64,000 bases of DNA from JAAURS01 sp044923475 (GCF_044923475.1 NZ_CP137338.1:1-64000), one strand, 5' to 3'. Positions 51,665 through 61,579 are shown, counted from the first letter of the stretch. The notes: generated from the sequence alone by a model not told the origin. Numbers and translations are program-made.

Positions 51665-51879
51665 CTGTATGAATAAAACCGTATAAATCGTTAAGATATA
51701 GATAAGGTATGCCTAACTTGCCTGGAGTCAACAACGGATCGGACGCTGTAGACATCTCCCGTTCTCCGCAGCTAAAATCGGCAAACCAGAATGCGCTTCT
51801 CAGGCGCTGAGGTTGAAATAGGGGGGCAGCAAGCTCAAAGAATGCCTGTGATACAGTACGTACCAGCAAGAGATTAACT

Positions 51880-51903
51880 TTGACTTAACCATTGACTTTA
51901 CCA
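51880..51903 (+). repeat. Tandem 12-mer upstream of the second GspE-N gene
   Basis: TTGACTTAACCA and TTGACTTTACCA are adjacent (51880-51891 and 51892-51903), differing at one base, 60-80 bases before the gene. Each begins TTGAC, like a -35 element. It may be a duplicated promoter element or activator site. Confidence 0.45.
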
Positions 51904-51961
51904 GTCAATCGCCGTGTTGTTCCGCACAAACCTAAGTTCGTCCCCCGTCTTCCATATGGTC

Positions 51962-52348
51962 ATGGCATATTACCCCAACCCAAATCACGCTAGCAGTCAC
52001 AAACCTATCGGCGCTTACCTGGTAGAGGCCGGTTTGCTCTCCGACGCGCAAGTTGGCGTAGCGCTCGCCGATCAGAGCGTGACGTCCATGCCCTTTGGCG
52101 AAATTTTAGTGACGAGGGGCTGGATCAAGGCGCAAACCATTGAATATCTCATGCAGAAAATTATCATTCCCGAGCGAGTTGCCGAAAAAAGCTCGTTTTC
52201 AGATTTAGAAAACAGTCTAGTGCGCCAGCATCCCAAGTCTACCTACCCCGGCGCAATGCATCATTCCGCGCAGAGTGGCGGTTACCGTCCCGCATTGAGG
52301 GAAGCTGCGTCTAAACCGCAGGAAGAAGGCGTGAACTGGATCGGTTAG
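51962..52348 (+). CDS. GspE/MshE N-terminal-like domain protein (paralogue 2)
   Basis: The 128-aa protein has one domain, PIGAYLVEAGLLSDAQVGVA to FGEILVTRGWIKAQTIEYL. It is clearly homologous to the protein at 20401 and to the N-terminal domain of GspE/PilB-family ATPases. A tail of about 50 residues rich in Ser, His and Gly follows. ATGs at 51956 and 51962 are both possible; the frame is open to 51914. The gene follows hfq, whose product binds PilB in Synechocystis, so a link to type IV pili is a fair hypothesis. Confidence 0.78.
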   Translation: MAYYPNPNHASSHKPIGAYLVEAGLLSDAQVGVALADQSVTSMPFGEILVTRGWIKAQTIEYLMQKIIIPERVAEKSSFSDLENSLVRQHPKSTYPGAMHHSAQSGGYRPALREAASKPQEEGVNWIG

Positions 52349-52365
52349 AGTCGTCCCTCCTTTTG

Positions 52366-52409
52366 CTACTCCTTAACTACTCCTTAATTAGTCGCTTTAA
52401 TTAGTCGCT
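52366..52409. repeat. Two overlapping perfect tandem duplications before menH
   Basis: CTACTCCTTAA is repeated exactly at 52366-52376 and 52377-52387. TTAATTAGTCGCT is repeated exactly at 52384-52396 and 52397-52409. They sit in the 82-base gap before menH and look like recent slipped-strand duplications. Confidence 0.85.
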
Positions 52410-52430
52410 CTGTTGGGATAGGTGCTGGCA

Positions 52431-53273
52431 ATGCCGCAGATATTGCTGGAGCCTTATTCTATTTACTACGAGCTGCGGGGCGAGCTTCACCTGCCCAAGC
52501 TGCTTTTTTTGCACGGTTTTATGGGGCGTGGAGCGGATTTTGCAGCCATCGTCGATGCCCTCTATCCAGAATTTTGCTGCCTGACGGTAGATTTGCCGGG
52601 GCACGGTCGGACGGATGTCCTGGATCCGGCGGGCTACGGGATAGGGGCGCTCGCCCCCGCACTGATCGAAGTCCTGCATCGGCTCGACTTTACCCCCTGC
52701 CACTCGATCGGGTATTCCATGGGCGGGCGCTTAGCGCTTTACCTAGCCTGCTGCTTTCCCGAAGCCTTCGCGAGCGTGCTGTTGGAGTCGGCCTCGCCGG
52801 GGCTGGAGACCGAACCCGAACGAATTCTGCGACGGCAGCAGGACGAGATCCTGGCAGTCGAATTGGAATCTGGCGACTGGCCTGCATTTTTGACGAGATG
52901 GTACGAACGGCCCTTGTTCGCCGCGATCGAGCAATCCCGCTATTTCGATGAAATGTTTCAGAGACGATTGGATAACCGCCCCGATCGGTTAGCTCAAGCA
53001 CTGCGAGGACTGGGCGCAGGCGTCCAGCCCTCACTTTGGGATCGACTGCCATCCCTCAATGTCGCGATCTCCTTAATCGCGGGCGAACTCGACCTCAAAT
53101 TCGTCCAAATTAACCGACGCATGGCAGATCGGCTGACCTTCGCCCATCTCGAGATCGTACCTGGGTGCGGTCACGCCGTTCGGACCGAGCATCCAGCCGC
53201 ATTTATAGTCGCGCTCAAAGTTCACTTGACCTCAGCGTCCCAATCTTCGCGCTCCTGTCACCCGAAGCATTGA
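52431..53273 (+). CDS. menH: MenH (SHCHC synthase), phylloquinone synthesis
   Basis: MenH removes pyruvate to make 2-succinyl-6-hydroxy-2,4-cyclohexadiene-1-carboxylate on the way to phylloquinone, the photosystem I cofactor. The alpha/beta-hydrolase features are LFLHGFMGRGADF (oxyanion), DLPGHGRTD, the nucleophile elbow GYSMGGRLALY, and GCGHAVRTEHP with the catalytic His. The 280-aa length fits. A related hydrolase is a less likely alternative. Confidence 0.88.
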   Translation: MPQILLEPYSIYYELRGELHLPKLLFLHGFMGRGADFAAIVDALYPEFCCLTVDLPGHGRTDVLDPAGYGIGALAPALIEVLHRLDFTPCHSIGYSMGGRLALYLACCFPEAFASVLLESASPGLETEPERILRRQQDEILAVELESGDWPAFLTRWYERPLFAAIEQSRYFDEMFQRRLDNRPDRLAQALRGLGAGVQPSLWDRLPSLNVAISLIAGELDLKFVQINRRMADRLTFAHLEIVPGCGHAVRTEHPAAFIVALKVHLTSASQSSRSCHPKH

Positions 53274-53403
53274 TGGAAATGGCTTTCCGTCAAACACGAT
53301 CTTTGCTCAATCGATTACTTGACATAAATTCTCAACTGAGTTAGCTTATAGTCAACTTAATATTGTTTGCGAGTAACTTTCTCAGAGGTCTAAATCCATC
53401 GAT

Positions 53404-54006
53404 ATGAGCCATACACACGCTGTTCCTTTTCGCCTGATCGGTCAACTTGAGGGCTATACCTTGGGTCAAGATGGTAAAGTTCGTCGCCTTTCAATCGCGA
53501 CGAGTCAAGGGAACTATTCGGTGAAGCTCACCCATGACAGCCGGATTCAGCTTTTGAGAAGTATTTTGAACAAAACGATCCAGCAGGGAAGTTGGCTAGA
53601 AGTCATCGGTTCTCAAAAACGCGATCGCAACGGCGACCTCAAGAGCCTAAAGGCGAAACAGATCGCGCCTGCTTTTGCAGAACCCATTGAAGTCCGGTCC
53701 GCTGCGGTGCCGAACATGACGGCCAGCCCCCAGACGGGGAAAGCCAAAATTTTAGTTTGTCAGAAGTCGGACTGCTGCAAGCGCGGGAGCGCAAAGCTAC
53801 AGAAAGCCATTGAAACGGCAATTTGCGACCGCGATCTAGGCGATCGCGTCTGCGTCAAAGCCGTGGGATGTCTCAAGCAGTGCAACAAAGGACCCAATAT
53901 CGTCATCGACAAGAAAAGCTACCGAGATGTCGAGCTGAAGGATGTCGGGCATTTATTAGATCGACACTTTACTCCCGTCGTGCAAGAAAGCGTTCCGGCA
54001 GCTTGA
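53404..54006 (+). CDS. Thioredoxin-like [2Fe-2S] protein
   Basis: The 200-aa protein has two parts. The first 95 residues form a conserved beta-rich module starting PFRLIGQLEGYTLGQDGKVR. The rest resembles the [2Fe-2S] domain of NuoE/HoxE: the ligand cysteines are in LVCQKSDCCKRGS and VKAVGCLKQCNKGPN. It may be a stand-alone ferredoxin of the thioredoxin fold. The C-terminus is flexible. Its electron partners are unknown. Confidence 0.86.
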   Translation: MSHTHAVPFRLIGQLEGYTLGQDGKVRRLSIATSQGNYSVKLTHDSRIQLLRSILNKTIQQGSWLEVIGSQKRDRNGDLKSLKAKQIAPAFAEPIEVRSAAVPNMTASPQTGKAKILVCQKSDCCKRGSAKLQKAIETAICDRDLGDRVCVKAVGCLKQCNKGPNIVIDKKSYRDVELKDVGHLLDRHFTPVVQESVPAA

Positions 54007-54357
54007 GCGTTGTTTAGGGAAGGGATCGGCTGGGTCGAGCGTTGACGCCAGAGCCTTTCGACGCTGCGTCTGTGGCATTGGTGGTGCTACCCCAAAGCAA
54101 AGCAGCTCCGGTTTCGAAGCGGTTTTATTAACATTTGAATTGCTGTAAAAGCCCGCTCGGCCTGGATTTGCGCGGATGAAGGTCGAGCCTTTCACTATCG
54201 TTGTGCTTTAGAATCGTTGAAGTATTCAAAGCCTGATGAAGTCGTTGCGGGCAATCGCTAGATCGATCGCCCGCAGTTGTACAGTTAAAATGTATCTCTG
54301 CTTCCAAGCGGCTTTGGGTTTCGAGTGAAGATCGTAGTTTGCATGTATGGATGTGGC
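54007..54357. other. Intergenic region with a GC hairpin
   Basis: This 351-base gap holds no convincing gene. TGCGGGC (54246-54252) and GCCCGCA (54269-54275) form a 7-bp stem, with further pairing ATCG/CGAT inside. TAAAAT near 54286 could be the -10 of the downstream gene, which would place the hairpin across its -35 region. Confidence 0.45.
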
Positions 54358-55260
54358 ATGAACGGTAAAAAACTGTGGCAGTGGCAACAACAGCGCTCTC
54401 TCAACCTGGCGCGGGCGTCAAGGCGGTGTAGCACGATCGAGGCTCTTGCTGCGGCACTGGGCAGCGCCGCGCTGATATTGGGGAGCGGGCAGTTGCCGAG
54501 CGGGGCCGCTACGCCACCCTCAACGCCCGCGCCAGCTGCAACAACGCCGGTACCGCCCGCAATCGCTGCGCTGATCGGACAGCTCGACAATGCAGCCAGT
54601 CGCAAAGATCTCGAAGCTACCATGAAGTTCTACGGCCCCGGTTTTACCCACGCCGACGGCTTAGACTTTAAAACGCAGCAGCAAGCCCTCAAATTATTTT
54701 GGCAAGAGGCCAAATCGATTCAGTATCAGACCCAGATCGATCGCGTCCAAGCGCAAGGCCCCAATCGGTACGTCTTAGAAACCACCACTACCCTTCGCGG
54801 CGTCAGGAAGTCAGCCGATCGAGACATGGATCTTACGGCCACCGTGCGATCGCGTCTGACCCTTGCGGACTCAAAAATTGTGGCCCAAGAAATCTTGTCC
54901 GAACAAACCCGTCTGACCTCGGGCGACAAGCCCCCTAACGTCAACATTACCCTGCCCGAACAGGTGAGTGTGGGTCAAACCTTCAGCTTTGATGCCGTTG
55001 TCAAAGAACCCCTTGGAGAGGATTTACTGCTCGGGTCTGCCCTCGAAGAACCCATTAGCGTAGAGCGGTATCTCCAGCCAGCCATCATTACCTTAGAACC
55101 CTTGACCGCAGGCGGGATTTTTAAGACGGCTCAAGCCCCCCAGCAGCCGACTCGCAAGTGGATTTCTGCCGTCCTGATTAAAAATGGCGGGATGACTATT
55201 GTCAGCCAGCGACTGAATGTGGTAAGACCCAATGGATCCGCTACGTCTACCCCTCGTTAA
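54358..55260 (+). CDS. Exported NTF2-like domain protein
   Basis: About 300 residues. The N-terminus is basic and then has a hydrophobic segment EALAAALGSAALILGSG near residue 35, a likely signal or anchor. A Pro/Ala/Thr linker follows. An NTF2-like fold covers about 70-190 (LDNAASRKDLEATMKFYGPG). The C-terminal 100 residues are beta-rich. The function is unknown. It lies directly upstream of minC on the same strand. The start could be 54343 or 54325. Confidence 0.75.
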   Translation: MNGKKLWQWQQQRSLNLARASRRCSTIEALAAALGSAALILGSGQLPSGAATPPSTPAPAATTPVPPAIAALIGQLDNAASRKDLEATMKFYGPGFTHADGLDFKTQQQALKLFWQEAKSIQYQTQIDRVQAQGPNRYVLETTTTLRGVRKSADRDMDLTATVRSRLTLADSKIVAQEILSEQTRLTSGDKPPNVNITLPEQVSVGQTFSFDAVVKEPLGEDLLLGSALEEPISVERYLQPAIITLEPLTAGGIFKTAQAPQQPTRKWISAVLIKNGGMTIVSQRLNVVRPNGSATSTPR

Positions 55261-55348
55261 GCATCGATTGGCTACGTTGGGGCACGGACAGCTTCCTGCT
55301 TGCCCTTGACAGGCTTAGAGGATTCTTTTCGATTCTTAAGGATGGTTT

Positions 55349-56176
55349 ATGCAGCCCGATAGTGCACCAGCAGCGTCTACGGCGGAGCTCAAGGATTCGC
55401 CCTCTGCATCTCCCGCCGAGCGGGCAAATCGGAACGGCCACATTTTTTTTCAGGCTGTCCAAGGGTTGTTGTACTTGCATTTGCCCCCTGCTAATGCGAT
55501 GGCGGTAGAGTGGTCTCATCTGTGGGAACAGCTCCAGCAACGGCTGGATTCCAGTGCTAAAATTTGGCCTCCCAATACCTCAGTCTGCCTCATGGCCAAC
55601 GATCGCCTTCTCGATCCGCGCCAGTTCGACCAGCTCGCGTCTGCCCTCTCTGGGGCGAATCTTCGCCTCCAACGGGTGGTCACCAGCCGCCGGCAAACCG
55701 CGATCTCTGCGGTTACTGCCGGGTATTCCGTAGAGCAGCAGTCCCCGGCGCTGCGGCTTTCTGAAGCAGACTCTGTCAAGTTTGCCCACCTTCCCGTCAT
55801 CCCAGTCTTAGCCGAGCCCCTATTTCTAGAAACGACTCTGCGCTCGGGAACTGAAGTGCGCCATCCCGGCTCAGTTGTAGTGGTGGGAGATGTAAATCCT
55901 GGCAGCGCGATCGTTGCGGATGGTAACATTTTGGTTTGGGGGCGCCTGCGCGGCATCGCCCATGCGGGGGCAAATGGCGATCGCGATTGTCAGATTATGG
56001 CGCTGCAAATGGAGCCGACCCAACTTCGAATTGCGGACCAAGTCGCCCGATCCCCTGAGAAAGCGCCAAATCAGTTTTATCCAGAAGTCGCTTCCATTGG
56101 GTCAGAGGGGATTCAAATTACACGAGCGTCTGAGGTTCTCAAACACGGGCGCACTTCGAAGCGAGATGCTGGATAA
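55349..56176 (+). CDS. minC: Septum site-determining protein MinC
   Basis: MinC inhibits FtsZ polymerisation. The 275-aa protein has a variable N-terminus of about 30 residues, an N-domain, and the C-terminal beta-helix that binds MinD, with LRSGTEVRHPGSVVVVGDVN followed by ADGNILVWGRLRGIAHAG, the family signature. It is followed by minD and minE. Confidence 0.96.
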   Translation: MQPDSAPAASTAELKDSPSASPAERANRNGHIFFQAVQGLLYLHLPPANAMAVEWSHLWEQLQQRLDSSAKIWPPNTSVCLMANDRLLDPRQFDQLASALSGANLRLQRVVTSRRQTAISAVTAGYSVEQQSPALRLSEADSVKFAHLPVIPVLAEPLFLETTLRSGTEVRHPGSVVVVGDVNPGSAIVADGNILVWGRLRGIAHAGANGDRDCQIMALQMEPTQLRIADQVARSPEKAPNQFYPEVASIGSEGIQITRASEVLKHGRTSKRDAG

Positions 56177-56264
56177 TGGGCCTAATTAGAATCGGGAAAT
56201 TGACTTCCCGTTCGTCAATGACCGTAATGACCGTCAGTCTCGAGAGTTGAGTATTTAAACGAAT

Positions 56265-57065
56265 ATGGGTCGAATTATTGTTATTACCTCTGGAAAGGGA
56301 GGGGTTGGTAAAACAACCTGTACGGCGAACCTAGGTACCGCGCTTGCCAGCAACGGTCGTTCTGTCGCGCTCATGGATGCCGACTTTGGCCTCCGCAATC
56401 TAGACTTATTGTTGGGACTGGAAAATCGAGTCGTCTATACCGCCCTAGAAGTGTTGGCGGGGCAGTGCCGTCTCGAGCAGGCGCTGGTGCGCGACAAGCG
56501 TCAAAACGATCTGGTGCTGCTGCCAGCGGCCCAAAACCGCAATAAAGATGCCGTCACGCCAGAGCAGATGAAGCAGTTGGCCTATGCTCTCACGAAAAAG
56601 TACGATTACGTCTTGATCGATTGTCCGGCTGGGATCGAAATGGGATTTCAGAACGCGATCGCTGCTGCCGATGAGGCGATCGTCGTCACCACCCCAGAAA
56701 TTTCTGCCGTGCGCGATGCGGACCGCGTGATCGGATTGCTAGAGGCCAATCGCATCAAGAATGTTAGGTTGATCATCAACCGGATTCGTCCGGCGATGGT
56801 GCAAGCCAACGACATGATGTCCGTCAGCGACGTGCAAGAAATTCTATCGATCCCGCTGCTCGGCATTATTCCGGACGATGAGAAGGTCATCGTAGCCACC
56901 AACCGAGGCGAACCCCTCGTTTTGTCGGAAGACGAATCCCTGAGCAAAATGGCTCTAAACAATATCGTGCAGCGAATTGAAGGTAAAACGGTCGACTTTT
57001 TAGACCTCAATGCTGCCTACGATACGTTATTTGCTCGGATTCGCCGCCGACTGTTTAATAAGTAG
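56265..57065 (+). CDS. minD: Septum site-determining ATPase MinD
   Basis: MinD is the membrane-bound ATPase that carries MinC to the cell poles. The deviant Walker A is SGKGGVGKTTCTANLG at residue 8, Walker B is YVLIDCPAGIE near 115, and the C-terminal amphipathic helix is LFARIRRRLF. The 266-aa length is standard. It sits between minC and minE. Confidence 0.98.
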   Translation: MGRIIVITSGKGGVGKTTCTANLGTALASNGRSVALMDADFGLRNLDLLLGLENRVVYTALEVLAGQCRLEQALVRDKRQNDLVLLPAAQNRNKDAVTPEQMKQLAYALTKKYDYVLIDCPAGIEMGFQNAIAAADEAIVVTTPEISAVRDADRVIGLLEANRIKNVRLIINRIRPAMVQANDMMSVSDVQEILSIPLLGIIPDDEKVIVATNRGEPLVLSEDESLSKMALNNIVQRIEGKTVDFLDLNAAYDTLFARIRRRLFNK

Positions 57066-57156
57066 GGAGTCCTTCGCGCTCTCGTACTGTCAAACAACGG
57101 TTTGTATTGTTGACTCGTAACGCCGTAAAAAACTTGAAGCATTAAGTTGGAATCTT

Positions 57157-57459
57157 ATGATCAGCGAACTTATCGAAAGACTCTTTTTTGGGTCGGATAA
57201 TCATAACAGTCGCGATCAGGTCAAGCGGCGTCTTAAGTTTGTGTTGGCTCACGACCGCGCTGACTTGACTCCAGCCATGATGGAGTCGATGCGACGAGAC
57301 ATCCTCGAGGTCGTGTCTCGCTATGTCGAAATTGACATGGATAGTCTGAACGTCTCCTTAGAATCCGATCAGCGCACCACAGCGCTCATTGCTAACCTGC
57401 CCATTTTGCGCATTAAAAACGAGCCTAGTGCGCTAGAAGATGTCGATTATTTAGCATGA
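57157..57459 (+). CDS. minE: Cell division topological factor MinE
   Basis: MinE stimulates MinD ATPase and drives pole-to-pole oscillation. The 100-aa protein has KRRLKFVLAHDRADLTP for MinD binding and EVVSRYVEIDMDSLNVSLES for the dimerisation domain. It lies 91 bases after minD. Confidence 0.97.
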   Translation: MISELIERLFFGSDNHNSRDQVKRRLKFVLAHDRADLTPAMMESMRRDILEVVSRYVEIDMDSLNVSLESDQRTTALIANLPILRIKNEPSALEDVDYLA

Positions 57460-57650
57460 TTGGCTTAATGGTGCGCGCTATCGCGGCACTGGAAGAGCTC
57501 GATCGTCGCGCGGCTCCAAACTTTACCTGCTGAAACATTGAGCGAGAACGGCAGTCTTTAGGCGCGCCCGAACCTGATAATCTCTACCCATAGACGATGG
57601 TTCTTAAAAAATGATCCCCCTCAACAACCGCTCTTTGACCGTCAACCCCT

Positions 57651-59108
57651 ATGGGTTTGTTTGAGGACGTTGTGCGTAGCGTCAAACATAGGTCGGGACT
57701 GCATCTACCGGGACGCCTAGGGCAGTCCGTCAAGTGGCTCGCGCCCGGTCTGTCGGTCAAGCGATGGCTTTTGATCAGTGCTTTAGGGGTCATTTTGACC
57801 GTATTGGGGTTTGCAATCTTAATCCGATTGACGCCCATTTTTTATGTGATTCAGCTCGTGCAGTTGCTGCTTCAAGTGGTGACGCAGTACGTCCCCGGCT
57901 ATATGCGGGGCTTAATTGTGATTGGCTTGGGACTGCTGCTGATCTGGTGGGGGCAATCTAGAACCTTAGGCTCTATTACAGAAGTTCTGATGCCAGAGGG
58001 CAATGACGAATTGGTGGACCGACTGCTCACCCATCGCCGCCTCAATCGCGGCGCAAAAATTGTGGCAGTGGGGGGCGGTACGGGGTTGTCGACCCTGTTA
58101 CGGGGGTTGAAGGAGTACAGCGCCAACATTACGGCAGTGGTGACGGTGGCGGACGATGGCGGGTCTTCCGGTCGCCTGCGCCGCGAAATGGGCGGGTTGC
58201 CGCCCGGCGATATTCGCAACTGTTTGGCCGCCTTGGCCGACCAGGAAAAGCTGATTACGGAGCTGTTTCAGTATCGCTTTAGGACGGGGGATGGACTGGC
58301 GGGCCACAGCTTTGGCAATTTGTTTCTGTCGGCGATGAGCGAGCTGACGGACGGTTGGGAAGAGGCGATCGCCACCAGTTCCCAGGTCCTTGCCATTCGC
58401 GGTCAGGTACTGCCCGCCACCCTCAGCGACGTGCGGTTGTGGGCCGAATTCGCAGACGGGCAACGCATCGAGGGCGAATCGCAAATTAGCGCGGCGGGGG
58501 GCAGAATTGTCAAAATTGGTTGCACGCCGTCTCGCCCGCCCGCGCTGCCGAGCGTTTTGAAGGCGATCGCCGAAGCGGAATTCGTCATCTTGGGACCGGG
58601 CAGCCTTTATACCAGCGTCATTCCCAACCTGCTGGTGCCTGAGATTATTGCGGCGATCGCCCGCCGTCAAGACATCCCGCGCATTTACGTGTGCAACATC
58701 ATGAGCCAATCGGGAGAAACCACGGGCTACCGAGTATCGGATCACATCAAGGCCATTGATGCCGCCGCGGGCCGTCGTTTGTTCGATGCGGTTTTGGTCC
58801 AAAAGAAACCGCCCTCAACCGCCGCCCAATATCGCTACGCCACCGACAATTCCCATCCGATCGAGACGGATCGAGAAGAACTGATGCGCTTAGGCTGCCG
58901 CGTCATTTTGGCAAACGTCATGGAAGAAGACCCCAAAACTCACCTCGTCCGCCACAGCTCCGAGCGTTTGGCCCGCGTCTTGATGCGGTGGTATGGCCGC
59001 GTGGAAGGACTGATCGCACCCGAGGAAGCCACTGCTCCTACTCCCACCAGCAGGAGCTTTAGGTCGCGCTTGCGCGATCGCAAACCTTCTAAGAAACTGC
59101 ACTCCTAG
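57651..59108 (+). CDS. yvcK: YvcK/CofD-like gluconeogenesis factor family protein
   Basis: YvcK-type proteins bind UDP-sugars and in Firmicutes support cell-wall synthesis during gluconeogenic growth. The nucleotide-binding VAVGGGTGLSTLLRGLK is near residue 145 and VTVADDGGSSGRLRRE near 170. This cyanobacterial version has an N-terminal extension with two membrane helices (residues 40-60 and 85-105), so it should be membrane-anchored. The 485-aa length reflects that extension. It follows minE on the same strand. Confidence 0.93.
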   Translation: MGLFEDVVRSVKHRSGLHLPGRLGQSVKWLAPGLSVKRWLLISALGVILTVLGFAILIRLTPIFYVIQLVQLLLQVVTQYVPGYMRGLIVIGLGLLLIWWGQSRTLGSITEVLMPEGNDELVDRLLTHRRLNRGAKIVAVGGGTGLSTLLRGLKEYSANITAVVTVADDGGSSGRLRREMGGLPPGDIRNCLAALADQEKLITELFQYRFRTGDGLAGHSFGNLFLSAMSELTDGWEEAIATSSQVLAIRGQVLPATLSDVRLWAEFADGQRIEGESQISAAGGRIVKIGCTPSRPPALPSVLKAIAEAEFVILGPGSLYTSVIPNLLVPEIIAAIARRQDIPRIYVCNIMSQSGETTGYRVSDHIKAIDAAAGRRLFDAVLVQKKPPSTAAQYRYATDNSHPIETDREELMRLGCRVILANVMEEDPKTHLVRHSSERLARVLMRWYGRVEGLIAPEEATAPTPTSRSFRSRLRDRKPSKKLHS

Positions 59109-59252
59109 GTCGAGGAACAAAATCTATATTGGCGTAGGAAAGGGTTCTTTATTTTGCGTTCCGCGTAGGACACGCTCTGGCACAATAGAGACTGATAGGA
59201 AGGACTCCTTTACCGATCCCCGCTATTCCTGAACTCTATTGGTTAAAGCTCT

Positions 59253-60842
59253 ATGACCGTCGGCTACCTTGCGCTGGTGCTTCATGCCCACCTTCCGTTT
59301 GTTAGGCATCCAGAAAGCGACTACGTTTTAGAAGAAGAGTGGCTCTACGAGGCCATTACCGAAACCTATGTGCCCTTGCTCATGGTGTTTGAGGGGCTAA
59401 AGCGTGACGGCATCGACTTTAAGATCACGATGAGCATGACGCCCCCCCTCGTGGCGATGCTCGGCGATCCGCTGCTTCAGGATCGGTTTGACGATTATTT
59501 GGCAACCCTAGAAGAGCTGGCAACGTTAGAAATCGAGCGAAACGCGTTCAACGGCCACCTCAAATATTTGGCAGAGCATTACGTCGAAGAATTCGGTCGG
59601 ATTCGGGCCTATTGGGAAGACTGCGATCGCAACCTCATCGGGGCATTCAAGAAATTTCAAGACAGCAATAATCTTGAAATCATGACTTGCGGAGCCACCC
59701 ACGGCTACCTGCCCCTGATGAAAATGTATCCCGAGGCCGTGTGGGCCCAGCTCCGAGTGGCCTGCGAAAGCTACGAAGAGAATTTCGGACGACCGCCGAA
59801 GGGAATCTGGCTACCAGAATGCGCCTACTACGAAGGGTTAGAGCGCATGCTCGCCGATGCAGGGCTGCGCTACTTTCTGACGGATGGGCACGGCATCCTG
59901 TACGCCCGACCGCGCCCTCGTTATGGGAGTTACGCCCCCATTTTTACGGAAACGGGCGTTGCGGCCTTCGGGCGGGATCACGAGTCCTCTCAGCAGGTGT
60001 GGTCTTCAGAAGTGGGGTATCCCGGCGCAGCGGAATACCGAGAGTTCTACAAAGACTTGGGTTGGGAAGCGGACTACGAATACATCAAGCCCTACATCAT
60101 GCCCAACGGTCAGCGCAAAAACGTGGGCATCAAATACCACAAAATTACGGGCAAGGGCTTGGGTCTGAGCGACAAAGCCCTGTACGACCCCTACTGGGCG
60201 AAAGAAAAAGCCGCCGAACACGCGGGCAACTTCATGATCAACCGGGAACAGCAGGTGCGTCACCTCAACGGCATCATGCAACGCCCTCCCATTGTCGTGT
60301 CGCCCTACGATGCGGAGCTATTCGGGCATTGGTGGTACGAAGGGCCGCAATTCATCGACTTTCTCTGCCGCAAGTCCTGGCACGACCAGCACACCTACGA
60401 CATGACCCATCTGGCCGACTACCTGCGGGGCAACCCCAATCAGCAGGTATGCCGTCCGTCCCAGTCCAGCTGGGGCTACAAGGGCTTTCACGAATACTGG
60501 CTCAACGAAACTAACGCTTGGATCTATCCGCACCTGCACAAGGCCGCCGAGCGCATGATCGAGCTGGCCAAACGCGAACCTGCCGACGAACTAGAGTGGC
60601 GGGCGCTCAACCAAGCGGCCAGAGAACTCTTGTTAGCCCAAGCCTCCGATTGGGCGTTTATTATGCGGACGGGGACGATGGTGCCCTATGCCGTACGCAG
60701 AACGCGATCGCACTTGGTCCGGTTCTACAAGCTCTACGATGACATTCGCGAAGGCAAAATCGACTCTGGCTGGCTGGAGAAAGTGGCGCTCATGGACAAT
60801 ATTTTTCCGAATATTAACTACCGCGTCTATCGTCCGCTATAG
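59253..60842 (+). CDS. GH57 1,4-alpha-glucan branching enzyme
   Basis: The 529-aa glycoside hydrolase family 57 enzyme would introduce alpha-1,6 branches in glycogen. The N-terminal LHAHLPFVRHPE has the conserved metal/substrate His. The catalytic nucleophile is the Glu in GIWLPECAYYEG near residue 190. The acid/base Asp is in SPYDAELFGHWWYEG near 352. The length and these motifs match the branching enzyme branch rather than amylopullulanase. It is a single gene. Confidence 0.93.
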   Translation: MTVGYLALVLHAHLPFVRHPESDYVLEEEWLYEAITETYVPLLMVFEGLKRDGIDFKITMSMTPPLVAMLGDPLLQDRFDDYLATLEELATLEIERNAFNGHLKYLAEHYVEEFGRIRAYWEDCDRNLIGAFKKFQDSNNLEIMTCGATHGYLPLMKMYPEAVWAQLRVACESYEENFGRPPKGIWLPECAYYEGLERMLADAGLRYFLTDGHGILYARPRPRYGSYAPIFTETGVAAFGRDHESSQQVWSSEVGYPGAAEYREFYKDLGWEADYEYIKPYIMPNGQRKNVGIKYHKITGKGLGLSDKALYDPYWAKEKAAEHAGNFMINREQQVRHLNGIMQRPPIVVSPYDAELFGHWWYEGPQFIDFLCRKSWHDQHTYDMTHLADYLRGNPNQQVCRPSQSSWGYKGFHEYWLNETNAWIYPHLHKAAERMIELAKREPADELEWRALNQAARELLLAQASDWAFIMRTGTMVPYAVRRTRSHLVRFYKLYDDIREGKIDSGWLEKVALMDNIFPNINYRVYRPL

Positions 60843-60919
60843 CGCTTTTGTTGAAAGCGGTGCTTTAAAGTGGAGCAATAGGTCAAAGATGAAGATTCTG
60901 GACCGGGAGCTTTCTTTGA

Positions 60920-61579
60920 ATGGTCAGCACCAGCGACGCACCTCAAGTCAATGCTGTTTCAGTTCCGCCTGCCGAGCAGCGTCTAACGCTCAATAACGTG
61001 AGTTGGGAAACTTACGAAAAGTTGTTAGACGCCTTTGGCGAGCATAGAGCCGTTCGCCTGCATTATGACGAAGGAATGTTGGAATTTATGGTTCCATTAG
61101 AAGCCCATGAAACCCCAAGCGACCTAATTGGGGCCTTCATTCGGACGCTGGTGGTGGAAGGTGGACTCAATGTTAAGGGGCTTGCCTCTACAACACTTAG
61201 GCGTCCTCAATTAGAGAAGGGGGCTGAACCCGATAAGTGCTATTACATTCAAAATGAGCCACTCGTGCGCGGAAAAACCGTCGATTTAGAGCAAGATCCG
61301 CCACCGGATCTAGTGCTAGAGGTTGATATTACCCATACAGATATCAATAAAAACCGACTGTATGCCCAAATCGGCATTCCTGAATTTTGGCGCTTTAATG
61401 GGCAAGTTTTAACCATCTATCAACTGGTTGAGGGAACTTACGAAGAAGTAGACGCCAGTCCAACGTTTCCGTGGCTCGATAAAGATACCTTTTACACGTT
61501 CCTAAAGCAGTCTAGGAGTGAAGGCGAGGCTCAAGCCGTTCGAACGTTAAAGGAATGGGTTGTAAGAAATTGCCGATAG
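60920..61579 (+). CDS. Uma2 family putative nuclease (DUF820)
   Basis: The 219-aa protein has the PD-(D/E)xK-like pattern of the Uma2 family: PPPDLVLEVDIT with Asp and Glu, and NKNRLYAQIGIPEFWRF. Uma2 genes are numerous in cyanobacteria; their function is unknown and some lie in mobile contexts. The first 25 residues are unconserved. No partner gene is evident. Confidence 0.92.
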   Translation: MVSTSDAPQVNAVSVPPAEQRLTLNNVSWETYEKLLDAFGEHRAVRLHYDEGMLEFMVPLEAHETPSDLIGAFIRTLVVEGGLNVKGLASTTLRRPQLEKGAEPDKCYYIQNEPLVRGKTVDLEQDPPPDLVLEVDITHTDINKNRLYAQIGIPEFWRFNGQVLTIYQLVEGTYEEVDASPTFPWLDKDTFYTFLKQSRSEGEAQAVRTLKEWVVRNCR

